Source: Paraescarpia echinospica
Lineage: Eukaryota; Annelida; Polychaeta; Sabellida; Siboglinidae
Direction: 5' to 3'
NCBI GenBank assembly: GCA_020002185.1
Contig: CM034534.1
Location: 67,736,452 to 67,800,451 of the forward strand
Length of the DNA: 64,000 nt
The notes beneath the pieces are model-generated. The model saw nothing but the letters and a program-made list of their open reading frames with translations, did no database searches and was not told the DNA's origin. Numbering within the stretch: position 1 is the first letter of the stretch; every line of letters starts with the position of its first letter. A program made the position numbers and the translations under genes. Of the stretch, positions 34,405 through 47,429 are shown in pieces.

Positions 34405-35654
34405 ACAACTGTGTGAAACAAACTATATACATCTTTAATTTTAATTTTTTAGTCCTTTGGGCCATCACTCTGCATCCGCCGTTAGCTGCCATATCTCAGA
34501 ACTTGTTCAGTAACTTTTTCTCTAATTTTGCATATACGTATCTTAGGGTACTGCCACTATGAGCAAAACATCTGTATTTGATTGAATCCTTCTAAGGGCC
34601 CCCCAGGGCCGAAAAAAACTGATAACATTTCACATTTTGTCTATTTTTAGTCCTTTGGCTGAAGGTCCAAGGGACTATTGCCATCACTCCGTATCTCAGA
34701 AAACGTTCAGCAATTTTTTCTCTAATTTTGCATAGACATATCTTAGGGCACTGCCACTATGCACGAGAAATCTGTATTTGATTGAATCATTCTAAGGGCT
34801 CCCTAGGGCCTCCAAGGCCCCAGAACTGGTAAAAATGTAACATTTTGCCTATTTTTTCAAAAACTGTTCAGCAACTTTTTCTCTAATTTTGTACATATAT
34901 TTCATGTGGTAGTGTCACTGTACACAAGAAACCTGTATTTGATTAAATCATTCTAAGGGCACCTAATGACCCCCCAAAAAAGGACCCCAAAACTGGTAAA
35001 TTTTCACATTTTGCCTATTTTTTTCAAAAACTTAAAGGGAATAAAAACATCTATTGCTCGAATTCATGTTATATTACATCCTGCTATCTATTTCCACGTC
35101 CACCAAACCAAAACAAACAAAAAATTCAATGAATTAGAAATTCCACATTTTATGGTGTGCATCCGGACATTTTCGAATATGCATATTTTTGGCGTGCTTT
35201 TCGGGATGCCGAGATGTGACGTCACTTATGACTCAAACTCGCATCAGGCCGACCCTTTCCATGCATTCAGAGCATGCTTACAAGTATAGCTTATGGGTCG
35301 AAACGAGCGTCACAACGAGTTATTGTGCAATATTCCGACGTAATACAAACACTAGTCATCATAGAGGAACAAGCAGTTATCTTACAGTTCCACATGAATC
35401 GAATTTTATTCAAAACAACGAATGCGAATGGGCCTACAAGTCAACTAGGTTTCGCCGAGCTTGGGCTCGTTTTCAGAATAATTATATCGAATGCAACCAA
35501 CGGGAGATAATCTACACCAATAAACATACATAGCAAACATATATTGTATCCAGCTACATAAAGTAACGTGTATAATCTCATAATATCACTAGAATATCGA
35601 TATATGACAGAGTTGTACAATTTATCATAACAACTCGGTCAGAAAGTTTCCGTT

Positions 35655-35772
35655 GGTCCCGCTAGCTCAGTGGGTAGGCGCGTTGGTTACTCGTCATTTA
35701 TTTTACAATCGGGCGATGCCGGTTCAATCCTGACAGCATGCAAACCTTTGATTTTCTATATACTTTTTTTGT
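35655..35772 (+). ncRNA. tRNA-like Pol III unit in left arm
   Basis: Box-A-like TAGCTCAGTGGGTAGGCG (35663-35680), box B GGTTCAATCC (35721-35730) and a T7 terminator at about 35766-35772. Box spacing suits an internal Pol III promoter. The acceptor stem cannot close (5' GTCCCGC has no partner), so this is a tRNA relic or SINE head and not a working tRNA. Transcription would run toward the palindrome centre. Confidence 0.5.
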
Positions 35773-36177
35773 TTATGTTTTCACGAAGTAATATAAACAA
35801 AATCATTTTATACTATAATGCACTGTTTGTAAATAATTTTTATTTTTGTTGTAACTATTTATTCGCCACAAAAATGAAAATATGGTCATTATATAACAAT
35901 GTTTCTAAATTTTATTTAACCAAACAAATATAATGTAATGGATATATAATTTATTAATTGTAAATATATTGTACGGTAAAATATTGTAATTATATATGTG
36001 AAAACAGATTGAGATCTGTCTGGATAAATACAATTTAGAAACATCGTTATATATAATGACCATATTTTTAATTTTGTGGCAAATAAATAATTACTACAAA
36101 AATAAAAAAAATATTTACAAACAGTGCATTATAGTATAAAATTATTTTGTTTATATTACTTCGTGAAAACATAAACA

Positions 36178-36292
36178 AAAAAAGTGCAAAGAAAATCAAA
36201 GGTTTGCATGCTGTCAGGATTGAACCGGCATCGCCCGATTGTAAAATAAACGACAAGTAATCAACGCGCCGACCCACTGAGCCAGCGGGACC
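36178..36292 (-). ncRNA. tRNA-like Pol III unit in right arm
   Basis: Mirror copy of the left unit: box A as TGGCTCAGTGGGTCGGCG on the minus strand (about 36267-36284), box B complement GGATTGAACC (36217-36226), followed by a T-run terminator at about 36178-36184. It faces the left unit. Confidence 0.45.
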
Positions 36293-39200
36293 AACGGAAA
36301 CTGTCTGACTGATTTAAGTTATGATAAATTGTACAACTCCTTCATATATCGATATTCTAGTGCTATTATGAGATTATACACGTTACTTTATGTAGCTGGA
36401 TACAATATATGTTTGCTATGTATGTTTATTGGTGTAGATTATCTCCCGTTGGTTGCATTCGATATAATTATTCTGAAAACGAGCGCAAGCTCGGCGAAAT
36501 CTAGTCGACTTGTAGGCCCATTCACATTCGTTGTTTTGAATAAAATTCGATTCATGTGGAACCGTAAGATAAATGTTTGTTCCTCTATGATGACTAGTGT
36601 TTGTATTACGTCGGAATATTGCACAATAACTCGTTCTGACGCTCGTTTCGACCCAAAAGCTATCCTTGTAAACATGCTCTGAATGCATGGAAAGGGTCGG
36701 CCTGAAGCGAGTGTGTGTCATAAGTGACGTCACGATACCACGTGATTGCCTATCTCATTAAAATTTCATTTTCCGCGGGAATCGCTTCACAGACGGGCTT
36801 AAAATCGAATTTATGCTACAAATGTATTTTTCTGTATTTGTTTAATGTTGTCAAATGTTACATACAATGTTAAACTTTGTGTACACATGGAAAAAGGATT
36901 TTAGCTAATGCCTTATTTTTATTTCCTTTAAGTAACTTTTTCTCTAATGTTGCATAGACATTTCATGTGGTAGTACCACTGTACACAAGAAATCTGTATT
37001 TGATTGAATCATTCTAAGGGCTCCAAAGGTCCCCTAAAATGCTAAATTTGCTAACTAAATGGTCTGCTGTAGCAGCAGATCTAGGAGGCTTCCAGTCCTT
37101 TTGTTGAACTAATCCCTTTTCCCACAACATCTGTCACACCTCACTGTGGCTGGCTGGTGAAAGTGTGACTAATCTGTAATTTGTGACTGACAGAGGCTTG
37201 GGTCACTGTGGCTGGTGGTGGAAAGTGTGACTAATCTGTAATTGGTCACTGGCAGAGGCTTGGGTCAACACACTGCTGTACCAGAAACAGAACAATGTTT
37301 CCCTTCCCAAAACATCTGTCACATGCAGAGTCTGTGTTTTGTATGGATATATTATATGCAGTTGTTTTATATAAGCAGAAAGTTAATTGAAATTAGTTAT
37401 TCTTAGGCCACAGAAAAGTAATTCCCGGTTTCTCATCGATGCATGTATTTACAAATATGTGCCACAACATTTTATTTTCTATTATAATTATTCCTCTAAA
37501 TGCAAGACATGGTGCAATAAATGAACAGTAAACATGTCAACAATTTACTTCCATCATAACCCTTAATGATCTGTAACTATGATTCACCAAAAAAACATTT
37601 GATTAATAATTACTTACAGGGTTGTTTTATTTATGCCGGGCAGAAACTGTTTCTGCCCGGCAGAAACGGCAACAATAGGAAATACATGCCATTGATAGGC
37701 AAACGTGTTCTTTTTATAGAAAATGTCAGTTTCTTTCTGTACCTGTGTACGTATGATAACCATTTGTCCGCCCTGCTCACAATCAACATCACATGAATGA
37801 TAAAAGGAAGATCACTGCCACTTGTGGATTATTATTATTATAAACTGTTCTGCTACTGCTTGGTGGACAGTTAATTAATGGGTCAAGTTCAAATACATCA
37901 GCACGTTTTTCACACCTGCATGGTAGTTTAGGCTCAGTAGTGTGCTGGCAGCTACTAATCCTATAGGCTTGTGTGAAAAGGATAGTTGGCAGAAGAACTA
38001 ACTTCAAAGCACCATTGCATCCATTTAGTCAGGCAGCAGTCACACTGTCCCAGTGCCTGCTGCTATGTTTATATAATAATTATATAGGCTTAATGATCCC
38101 AATACACCAATCTGTTGGCACAATGTCAGATAATGAAACTAGGTTAAACATCTTAACAAAAACTATAATTACTTCTGTGGAGCTGTTTTTTTCAGTGAAC
38201 AGTAAACATGTAAACATTTTACTTCCATCATAACCCTTAATGATCTGTAACTATGATTCACCAAAAAACATTTGATTAATAATTACCTACAGGGTTGTTT
38301 GATTTCTGCCCGGCAGAAACGGCAACAATAGGAAATACATGCCATTGATAGGCAAACGTGTTCTTTTTATAGAAAACGTCAGTTTCTTTCTGTACCTGTC
38401 TACGTATGATAACCATTTGTCTGCCCTGCTCACAATAAACATCACATGAATGATAAAAAGAAGATCACTGCCACTTAGCTTGTGGATAATTATTATAAAA
38501 CTGCTCTGCTATTGCTTGGTGGACAGTAAGCTGCAACTGTCTTTGAGTTTGTTTACATTTTGACAAACTACTATTATATAGCACTAATTTTTGAATGAAT
38601 CACGTTTTGAGAATGCATGTCATTGTTTGCGGTGTAACTTTTGTATGCTTCATTTTCTGCTGCTACAAGTTGCATTCATCTGAAAGATTATTCAATTACC
38701 TATCCAATGATAATACATATGTTGTGGTGTTAGAAATATATAGCTTTGGTATATTGTACACGAGGGTTGTGATAGGAAACTATTGGACATTGCGACAGTG
38801 CAGAGAGACAGTACGAGATGTGTCACTCAGTATATGAAGTGTGACTTTCAGATACTTCATTTTGTAGTGCTATGGATTATGATGGGCCTCTCCATTAGCT
38901 CCCTATATATTTGTAAGTTAGGTGAGTAACACCTTCGAAGTTCTGACAGCAGGACACCGCCTTCGGTGAAGTCGAGACAAAAGTTTTACAAAGGCTTCAA
39001 TTTCAAACGGTCTATCACCGTCCAGCTGACCCATTTTTTTTTTTTCAAAAACTTTTCAGTAACTTTTTCTTTAATTTTTCATAGACATTTCATGTGGTAG
39101 TGCCACTATACACAATAAATCTGTATTTGATTGATTCATTCTAAGGGCACCAAAGGTCCCCTAAAATGCTAAATTTCCTAACTAAAATTAATTGTCTACC

Positions 39201-39837
39201 TCAGAGTAGCTATATTTATAACTTGTTGTTTATTACACCCAGCTGTGGAGCTAAGATTCTCTGTCTGCTATTGTTTGATGGAAACTGTAACTAATCTGTA
39301 ATTGGTCACTGGCAGAAGCTTGTGTCAACAGACAGCATTAAGCCACTAGACCCCTGTTAAACTGGACAGTTGCCTGTAGGTTTTAAACTGTGTCAAACAG
39401 TGAGTCTACCTTTTGCTCTCAAATAATCTGTCCTCTTAGTTTTACACATAAAGACATAATCTGGCATAACTTGATAAGTCTTTGTAGCAGCACATTTGTA
39501 CTTCCAGTGTATCATTGCAACATAACATACATATTACATACTGTGTGCCACATTTGAATGTTGTGCATGTAATATTTCCATGCAATCCATTTGCATGTAT
39601 AATTTCAACAGCCGTTTTCTTCATTTTCACTTTTTGACCCCTACCATGTTCAATGCTCCATAACTTCGCCAATTTTTGTAGCAGTCATAATTTTTGAAAC
39701 CGTGTAAAGCACCCTACCAAACCTTTACAAGGATGTAAGAAAACAATGGTATAATTTTTCTGAATTTTCACTCATTTGGTCAGCCGGGGTCACATATAGA
39801 CGTATTAGTCCAAAGGACTTCAGGGCCACTTGGCCCA

Positions 39838-39917
39838 TTTTTCTGACTTATCACTCATTTGGCCAGGGGTCACATATAGACGTATTAGTCCAAAGGACAT
39901 CAGGGCCACTTGGTCCA
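39838..39917 (+). mobile_element. Duplicated E 3' terminus
   Basis: An 80-bp repeat of the last part of E4 (CACATATAGACGTATTAGTC, then hairpins, then CCA and T run) sits directly after E4's own end. It looks like a read-through or slippage product at the 3' terminus. Confidence 0.75.
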
Positions 39918-40893
39918 TTTTTTTTAAAACTTCATTAACTTTTTGTCTGATTTTGCATATATATTTCATGTGGTAGTGCCACTATACACAAGAAAAATGT
40001 ATTTGATTTAATCCTTCTCAGGGCCCCCCAAATGCTAAATTTCCCTACTGCTGAACACCTCCTGCAGTACCCTGGGCAACCGATCTCTATTTATAACTGA
40101 ATAGTGGACTTTGCCCTATCTCTGATATCTGAGGTGGCTGAGTGAACGGTCTGGTGTCATAGATTATGCTATAAGCGTGTGTATTGGACTAGCCTCGGCT
40201 CACTGCCTGCCATTGTCCCAGTGTCAAACATATTGCATCCCTAAGAAACTTTAAAACAGCAGTAGACGAAAGTATTAATGCAATATAAAGATACGACCTA
40301 GGATTAGGTATAAAATAATATATAAAATAACTTAGGTATACTCGAAAAGGTTAAAGCATATTTAGCCAAGATTATAAGGAATATTATTAAGATGTTTTAC
40401 TATACATGTTGCAGCCATTACTTCACTCCAATTCAGTCAGTATTATGTCATTAGTTGCTACTGTTTTTAAGTTAAAATGCATTCTATCAAAATGTACTTT
40501 GTGAACAAATAAAGTTTTATCATAGTTCATCTCTTTCTTCTTTGCATTCTGGGAGTGGTAGGGGCAAAATGAGAACAGAAAATGTGTGCACATTTTCTTA
40601 AACAACCTTTAACTGTGCTACATGCGAGATTGCAGCTCACCAATGCTCTTGCAAGGTTTCTACAACCACTGGAAATCAGCCTAAATAGCAGAGTATCGGG
40701 ATAAAATTATACAGTATTGTTAATACCACGTTAACTAATATATACAATCTTCACGAAACAGTCTACTCAAATATGTTTACAGTTGTATCTTCACTGGCAT
40801 GCATATAGTATCCACTAAACATGTAAACATTTTACTATGATTCACCAAAGAACATTTCATTAATAATTACAGACTTCAGGGCCTCTTGGCCCA
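39918..40893 (+). mobile_element. 5'-truncated E element (short type)
   Basis: Starts inside a monomer (ACTTCATTAACTTTTTGTC) and continues like E2 and E7. It ends CTTCAGGGCCTCTTGGCCCA, five Ts before the AG that opens the next E element. Confidence 0.65.
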
Positions 40894-40898
40894 TTTTT

Positions 40899-43126
40899 AG
40901 TTCTTTGGGCCGAAGGTCCAACGGACTATTGTTATCACTCTGCGTCCGCCGTCCGCCGTTAGCTGCCGTATCTCGGAAACCGTTCAGCAACTTTTTCTCT
41001 AATTTTGTTTAGACATATCTTAGGGCACTGCTATTATGCACGAGAAATTTGTATTTGATTGAATCGTTCTAAGAGCTCCCTAGGGCCTCCAAGGACCCAA
41101 AAACTGGTAAAAAAAAAAACATTTTGCCTATTTTTTCAAAAACTTTTCAGCAACTTTTTTTCTAATTGTGCATATACATTTCATGTGGTAGTGCCAATGT
41201 ACACAATAAATCTGTATTTGATTGAATCATTCTAAGGGCACCTAATGACCCCCACAAAAAGAACCCCAAAACTGGTAAATGTTCACATTTTGCCTATTTT
41301 TTGAAAAACTCTTTAACTAACTTTTTCTCTAATTTTGCATAGACATTTCATGTGGTAGTGCCACTATAGATAGGTCCCCTAAAATGCTAAATTTGCTAAC
41401 AATTGTCTACTGCAGGAGCAGTTTCTACAACAACTGTCACACCTCACTGTGGAGGGCCGTTCTACCTGATGGAAACTGTGACTAATCTGTAATTGATCAC
41501 TGGCAAAGGCTTGTGTCAACAGACAGCACAGCACTCACTAGACCCCTGTACAGTTGGGCATATATTTTAAGGGGTCATCCTAAAACAACCAAATGTCAAC
41601 CATTAGAAGAGTTGACGTAGTTCCGCTAGAGATCTGTGTTTGATTGAATCATTCTAGTATCGTCAACATACATTTTCACGAAAATGTCTACATGATCATC
41701 ACTGAGGTTGTTGTAAATTTCACCAGCTGCCATGTCAAGTCCCTTATAATTATGACTAACAGTGTTCAAAATCATTCAGGTAAATAGCAAATAGCAATGG
41801 AGACACAAGTTTTCTCCTTGTGGTAACTCTACATCACGTGAGAAGAAGGCTGACACAGCCCCCCAAAATGCAAAATGTTTACACTTTCTAGTGATGTGGT
41901 TTTGAGAAGGGCCCTTGAGACTATCCCCTAACAGTAGATTTTGTGTATTGTGCCATAAACTGAACTGGGGTAGCTATTCCCCTTCCCAAAACATCTGTCA
42001 CATGCGGAGTCTGTGTCTTGCATGGATATCTAGTTTTATGCAGTTGTTTTATATAAGCAAGAAGTTTGTGTGAAATTAGTTATTCTTAGGCCACAGAAAA
42101 GTAATTCCCGGTTTCTCATCAATGCATGTATTTAAAAATAAGTGCCACAACTTTTTATTTTATAATTATTCCTCTAAATGCAAGACATGGTGCAATAAGT
42201 GAACAGTAAACATGTCAACATTTTACTTCCATCATAAGCCTTAATGATATGTAACTATGATTCACCAAAAAACATTTGATTAATAATTACCTACATGGTT
42301 GTTTGATTTCTGCTGGGCAGAAACTGTTTCTGTCCTGCAGAAAAGGCAACAATAGGAAATACATGCCATTGATATGCAAACGTGTTCTTTTTATAGAAAA
42401 TGTCAGTTTCATTATGTACCTGTCTACGTATGATAACCATTTGTCCGCCCTGCTCACAATAAACATCACATAAATGATAAAAGGAAGATCACTGCCACTT
42501 AACTTGTGGATTATTATTATAAAACTGATCTGCTACTGCTTGGTGGACAGTTAATTAGTGGCTCAAGTTCATCAGGACATTTTTCACACCTGCATGGTAG
42601 TTTACGCTCAGTAGTGTGCTGGCAGCCACTAAACCTATAGGCTTGTGTGAAAAGGATAGTTGGTAGAAGAACTAACTTCAAAGTACCATTGCATCCATTT
42701 AGCCAGGCAGCAGTCACACTGTCCCAGTGTCTCAAATAATCTGTCCTCTTAGTTTTACACATAAAGACATAATTTGGCATAACTTGATAAGTTTTTGTAG
42801 CAGCACATTTGTACTTCTAGTGTATCAGTGCAACATAACATACATACATGTAATATTTCCACGCAATCCAATTGCATATATAATGTAAAACTTCAACAGC
42901 CGTTTTCTTCATTTTCACTTTTTGAACCCTACCATGTTCAATGCTCCATAACTTCGCCAAATTTTGTAGCAGTCATAATTTTTGAAACCGTGTAAAGCAC
43001 CCTACCAAACCTTTACAAGGATGTAAGAAAACAATGTTACAATTGTTCCGACTTATCACTCATTTTGGTCAGCCGGGGTCACGTATAGACGTATTAGTCC
43101 AAAGGACTTCAGGGCCTCTTGGCCCA
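40899..43126 (+). mobile_element. E element 6, 2.2 kb
   Basis: Begins AGTTCTTTGGGCCGAAGG right after the preceding copy's 3' end and T run, in head-to-tail order. Monomers at about 40985 and 41145 are followed by the shared middle (41580-41860) and 3' half. Ends AGTCCAAAGGACT ... CTCTTGGCCCA and T6. No full-length coding region. Confidence 0.65.
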
Positions 43127-43465
43127 TTTTTTAAAATATAAAATGGTACATCGATTGACGAAAAAGCCACCGTCAACAAGTCACAAGTAAATGTGAGCGT
43201 GAATGTATCGTTTTTTTGCGAGCGTCAAGGACTGGTGCAAATCGAGGTTTTCAGACAGGATTAAGTTGTTTTTTTCGTCGACCATGAAAGGGGAAATAGT
43301 TGGAGGGAAGACATATGGGTCTGCCTTTCAAGTAATAAGCGATTCTATGGTGAAACATTTTTAACAGCACCCCTTCCGTCTTCCAATGTTATCAGTTCAG
43401 CCGAGACAGCGAAGAGAAGCTGAAGGTATACAGCGGCAAGGGGAACGAAACAATATTCGGTTAAA

Positions 43466-43552
43466 ATGGCTGACAGTTGCAGTATAATCCATGAAGGAAT
43501 CTGCACGCCAGCCACCCAACCTCAAAGCCCTGTCGTGAAGGAGGAGGTGTGA
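43466..43552 (+). CDS. Short frame ending in VKEE, possible first exon
   Basis: A 28-codon frame with an A at -3 of the start (AAAATGG). It begins MADSCSIIHEG and ends PVVKEEV, then TGA. GAG|GTGTGA could serve as a weak donor before the last Val codon. VKEE is a SUMO consensus of the type seen in the zinc-finger genes of this window. Weak evidence; equally likely chance. Confidence 0.15.
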   Translation: MADSCSIIHEGICTPATQPQSPVVKEEV

Positions 43553-43802
43553 TTTTCCATGAATACGATGCTTCAACAGCGAAAGTAGTTTACTCTCCTA
43601 TGTACCACGGTTACCGAAAATTTATTATTGTACATGTACACGTGTACGTCGATACAAACATGGTAACACCTTAATATCTAACGTCCCATAAGTATGAATG
43701 AATGTAACAGTCCACACCGCCGCTTCGTCAACTAGAACGGTATATGACGCGACAATCGCTCCTCAATATAGGCTTGTCCAGTGCGGCCTGGTGACGCTAC
43801 AC

Positions 43803-44125
43803 GTGCGCTACAGTGGCGTGCCCCCTAGACCTTTTGAGTGTGCCCCAGTTACGTGCCCGCTAAACCTTTTGAATGTGCCCCTGTTACGTGCCCTTTGTTA
43901 ACGTCTCCGCGAAAAAAATTTCAACAGCAACCCCCATATTCCAATATCATTAGTTGAGCCGAGACAGCGGAGAAGCTGGAATGACGGCGGCGCGGCGGCG
44001 AACATTTTTTTAAAGCACCCCCCGCCCACCACGCCCCCATCTTCCGATGTCATGATCCGACAGCGCAGACCACCCAATATGAATTTGGTTCGGCCGCCAG
44101 TGGAGGTTTTCGGCGAGCCTCAAGG
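43803..44125 (+). mobile_element. hAT-like MITE body fragment
   Basis: Carries GTGCCCCCTAGACCTTTTGA, GTTACGTGCCC, GGCGGCGCGGCGGCGAACA and ACCCAATATGAATTTGGTTC, all shared with the copies at 7449 and 34404-33975. Termini are not seen. Confidence 0.5.
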
Positions 44126-44777
44126 GTTGCAACTGGAGTATTTTTGACCTCCCCCTCTTATACTACCCTCTTTGGAACCACCGCTCAAGTTCCTGTCACC
44201 CTGTTGCACCCGTTAGAGCTTGTAGTCCACATCTCGAAGTCATCGTGGCCGTTTACTTCAACAACTATTTAGCGATGTAGTAATAATGATACTAAAGATA
44301 AGAAAAAGAAAACAAAATAAGAAACATGTCCTGTGGCGGATCCTCTTCGACTTCGTACGCCCCTTACACACAACTGGTTGTCATGTGGAAAACCGCATGG
44401 AGTCGTCACCAGTTATTGAAGCCTAGACAGTTCTACGTCAATCCGCGGCTGCGCATTGCGCAACTTCCTGGCAATTTCATGCCATACCATATACGCTGGC
44501 GCCAATTCAATGTTGCAAGTTCACGACCAGCGACCAATAGAGTAACATAGGGTATACACCTATAAAGCATTTTAATTCTCGACTGACCATTCGCTTTTGT
44601 AAAGCCAAATTAAAAGACCACCCAGCGTCTATTTACGGAACTCCAGTCAAATAAAATAAAATCGTGCATTGTTTAATTAAGCGCCATTCCAATTACAGAC
44701 GTTGCTCGCCGTACCAAGATAAGGTGTGATTTTGGTTATTTAAAAAACAGCATCCGTCATTGGTATTTACCTTAAGC

Positions 44778-44990
44778 CCGGTGTACTGGTCTGGAAGGAG
44801 GTTCCGGTCTGAGAGTAAGTTCCGGTTCCGTTTTGCGTAGTGCGCATGCGATTGTAAATGTCAAAGGTTAGCGCCTACTTTCGGCCCGCAGCTGTATGGT
44901 CTGGAAGGAGGTTCCGGTCTGAGAGTGAGTTCCGGTTCCGTTTTGCGTACACACAGTACATGTCAAAGGTTAGCGCCTATTTTTGGCCAG
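44778..44990 (+). repeat. Terminal repeat, duplicated in tandem
   Basis: The 73-bp phrase starting CCGGTGTACTGGTCT (44778-44850) is repeated in tandem from about 44897, and is found inverted at 51651-51723. Each copy continues to ATGTCAAAGGTTAGCGCC. An NRF1-like TGCGCATGCG lies at 44841-44850. Confidence 0.75.
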
Positions 44991-45245
44991 CTTATCACGG
45001 TGTTTGCCGAAAGAATGTGTGATCCAATTATATTATAGTTTACGTTAATGATACGGTTACTTTTGTAATGGTTAGTATACATAACAAAACCTCATGATTA
45101 GCATAACTTGGAGTTATTTGCCAAAAAATTGTGTTTTATTTTGATGTAATTGTCTCAGAGCGTTGACGTTGTGTATCTTACGACTTCGTCACACAGAGCT
45201 GCAGTTTTCAGCGCTGCTTATACGCACAGCGGGTTTTGTGTTAAA

Positions 45246-45925
45246 CACAAATATCCGCATTTTAAATGACATGACACATCCTTATCTCTGTCAGTTTGGC
45301 ATGTATGAAGCTGAAATTTTGTGTATAATCTAGCAGGCCCATTGGGGGTGGTTCGTAGATTTAGATTTTTAAAAATTCGTCGGGGGTAGGAATCTTGGGG
45401 GTAACAATTTATAAATGACACGTCTCTGTTAATTTGACATATATGAAGCTGACATTTTTTTTGATCTAGGGTGTCCATTGGGGTAGTTTGTACATATAGT
45501 TTTTTTTTCGAAATTCATCCAGGTGGTGGGAGTCTCGGGGGAGGTCACAATTTTAAAATGCACTTATCTCTGTCATTTTGTCATGTGTGGAGTTGAACTT
45601 TTGTGTTTGATCTAGCAAGCCCATTGGGATCTAGATATTTAAAAACAAATTCAAAATGTGGGGTCACAATTTTAAAATGGCACTTATCTGGGCCAGTCAT
45701 GCCTGTATGGGGCAGACCTTTTTTATGCGATCTAGCATACCCATTGGGATAGTTCATAGTTTTATATTTTTCTAAATTTGTCCGGGGTGGCGGTCTGGGA
45801 GTCACAATTTTAAAATAGCACTTATCTCCATCAGTTTTGGAAATATGGGGCTGACATTTTGTGTGCAGTCTAGAAGTCCCATTGAGGCACTTCAAAATTC
45901 GTACGGAGGGTGGGGATCATCATTT
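45246..45925. repeat. 122-141-bp tandem repeat, 5 copies
   Basis: Each unit contains CACTTATCTCTGTCA-like, GAAGCTGA-like, GATCTAGCA and CCCATTGGG phrases, then a G-rich stretch and CACAATTTTAAAAT. Anchors lie at about 45279, 45419, 45560, 45682 and 45820. Repetitive peptides on the minus strand (such as PNGPARLYTK) are by-products. Confidence 0.8.
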
Positions 45926-47429
45926 CCAAACAGTTTTTCCCAACGCAACTCCAAGTAACTCAACAATTCTTTAATAATACATTTATGGAAACGAGCCATG
46001 CATTCACGACTAGTAGTATTATTAAATGAAATATAAAATGCAAAAAATGTATTTATTTATTTACACAGATCAAAACTAGCCCTTTGTATAATACTGTGAT
46101 GTATCATCAGACAAGTGATCAAATGCAATTATTAAAAAATAAAACTATTGTTACAAATAATTATTAACTCGTAGATAACATTAGCCTTTCTGGTTATACA
46201 TATTTACGTCACATTATATGCAATCTAATGTAATGTAAATTAAACTGAGGAGATCCTTATGAAACTAAAGCTGTGATTGTTATTACGTTAAACAAAGTAA
46301 CATAAAACAACAGGAATACACTAAAATTATTGGCATACATTTACAAAGAACCAAACCACGTAGCCCGTTATATAACGCTGCACTCGCTTGCAATACAACA
46401 TTGCTACAAATAAAGTATATCATAATATTTAATCAGCCAAGTAATATAAAATTCATTTATTCAGAAATAAAACCATTGTCACAAGTAATCATTAATTCAT
46501 ATATAGCATGACTGCATGACTGTAATAATAATAAAATAAGATATTTTTATAGCGCCATAATCACACAGTGCTCTATGGTGCTTTACAATACAATCATAAT
46601 ACCAAACCTGTATAGTTAGATCATTAAAATATTAAGTTAAATATCATAAAAACAATACAACTAAGAATCGTACATTGAATTAAAAAAACAATTTAAATAT
46701 AAGGGCATTATACCTAAAACATATATAATGAATAAACTCATTTAAATAATAAATTACACTAAGAGCCATCACATAATAGGATGAGGTGGGATTAAATTAG
46801 TAAGATTACAAACTAAAGTATATATTCAGTGACTGCATGTGCCATTACAGTTTCTTGTATTGCAGGAACTCTGCTAATACTGCCGTTCTGAAAGCATCGA
46901 CATGGCACTGGCGTATCTTGTGAGGTGGTACTCCAACGCTGATGGCTTTTGCATAATGGAATACAGATACACATTAATGTTAACATTTCCTTACATAAAT
47001 AATAGACTCATCTGAAAACATATCATCCCTTAATAACATACATAGGTACAGGTCACAATTTTCCTTTGCTAATTCTGTGAAGTATAATACTTTATAAAAA
47101 CCTACTTGGTACTTGGTAGTGTGATAACATGCTCAATGTTACTGTAAGCGAGCTGGCAATTAGGGTGTATCATGTGAAGTTTTCATCCCTACATCAGTGA
47201 GAGACGTTTTATGTAACCAGCATTGCGAAAAACTTTTCAAATATATAACATAGCAAATGTCACGTAGGAATATGCCAGGACACAGACTATTGTGTCTCTG
47301 TGTATATAGCACCATGTGGAGGATTGGCACATTTGCTGTTTTTTTTTTAAATTGGCAGGAATTTATTGTCTTAATATATCCTAAATTACATTTAATGGTA
47401 AGACCTAATTGTCTCTCAAATGATGCTCA
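45926..47429. other. AT-rich DNA, one SINE-tail relic
   Basis: No gene is seen. At 46540-46600 the minus strand reads TGTAAAGCACCATAGAGCAC, then GGCGCTATAAAAAT, which resembles a SINE 3' end. Confidence 0.4.

Larger units (their letters stand above)
35036..36927. mobile_element. Palindromic non-autonomous element with TTAA target duplication
   Basis: Flanked by TTAA at 35032-35035 and 36928-36931. Termini AGGGAATAAAAA and TTTTTATTTCCT are near-perfect inverted repeats. The core is a long palindrome: arms about 35210-35926 and 36020-36740 with about 95 bases of AT-rich spacer. Arms are about 90% alike by eye. TTAA duplications are typical of piggyBac-type transposases, but no transposase is encoded, so the superfamily is inferred. 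Open frames in the arms are mirrored on both strands and are not genes. Confidence 0.75.
34451..39837 (+). mobile_element. E element 4, interrupted by a TTAA element
   Basis: Two 5' starts (34451 and 34649, each AGTCCTTTGG) suggest a partial 5' duplication. Monomers follow, then at 35031 the text is broken by an insertion and resumes at 36932 with GTAACTTTTTCTCTAATG, exactly where a monomer should continue. The rest (37400-39837) matches E1 closely and ends AGTCCAAAGGACT ... GGGCCACTTGGCCCA. Removing the insert leaves about 3.5 kb. Confidence 0.65.
43127..44777. other. Spacer with hAT-MITE-like debris
   Basis: Holds MITE-related pieces (43352-43430 and 43803-44125) and CpG-rich DNA at 44330-44540. 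An open frame at 44326-44550 has no recognisable domain. No gene is supported apart from a tiny frame at 43466. Confidence 0.4.

Noticed and set aside
35655..35740. A functional tRNA gene
   Set aside because: The A and B boxes are good but the acceptor stem cannot close, and the D and T stems are mismatched.
44326..44550. 74-codon open frame
   Set aside because: No domain, no splice or promoter support; lies in CpG-rich repeat debris.
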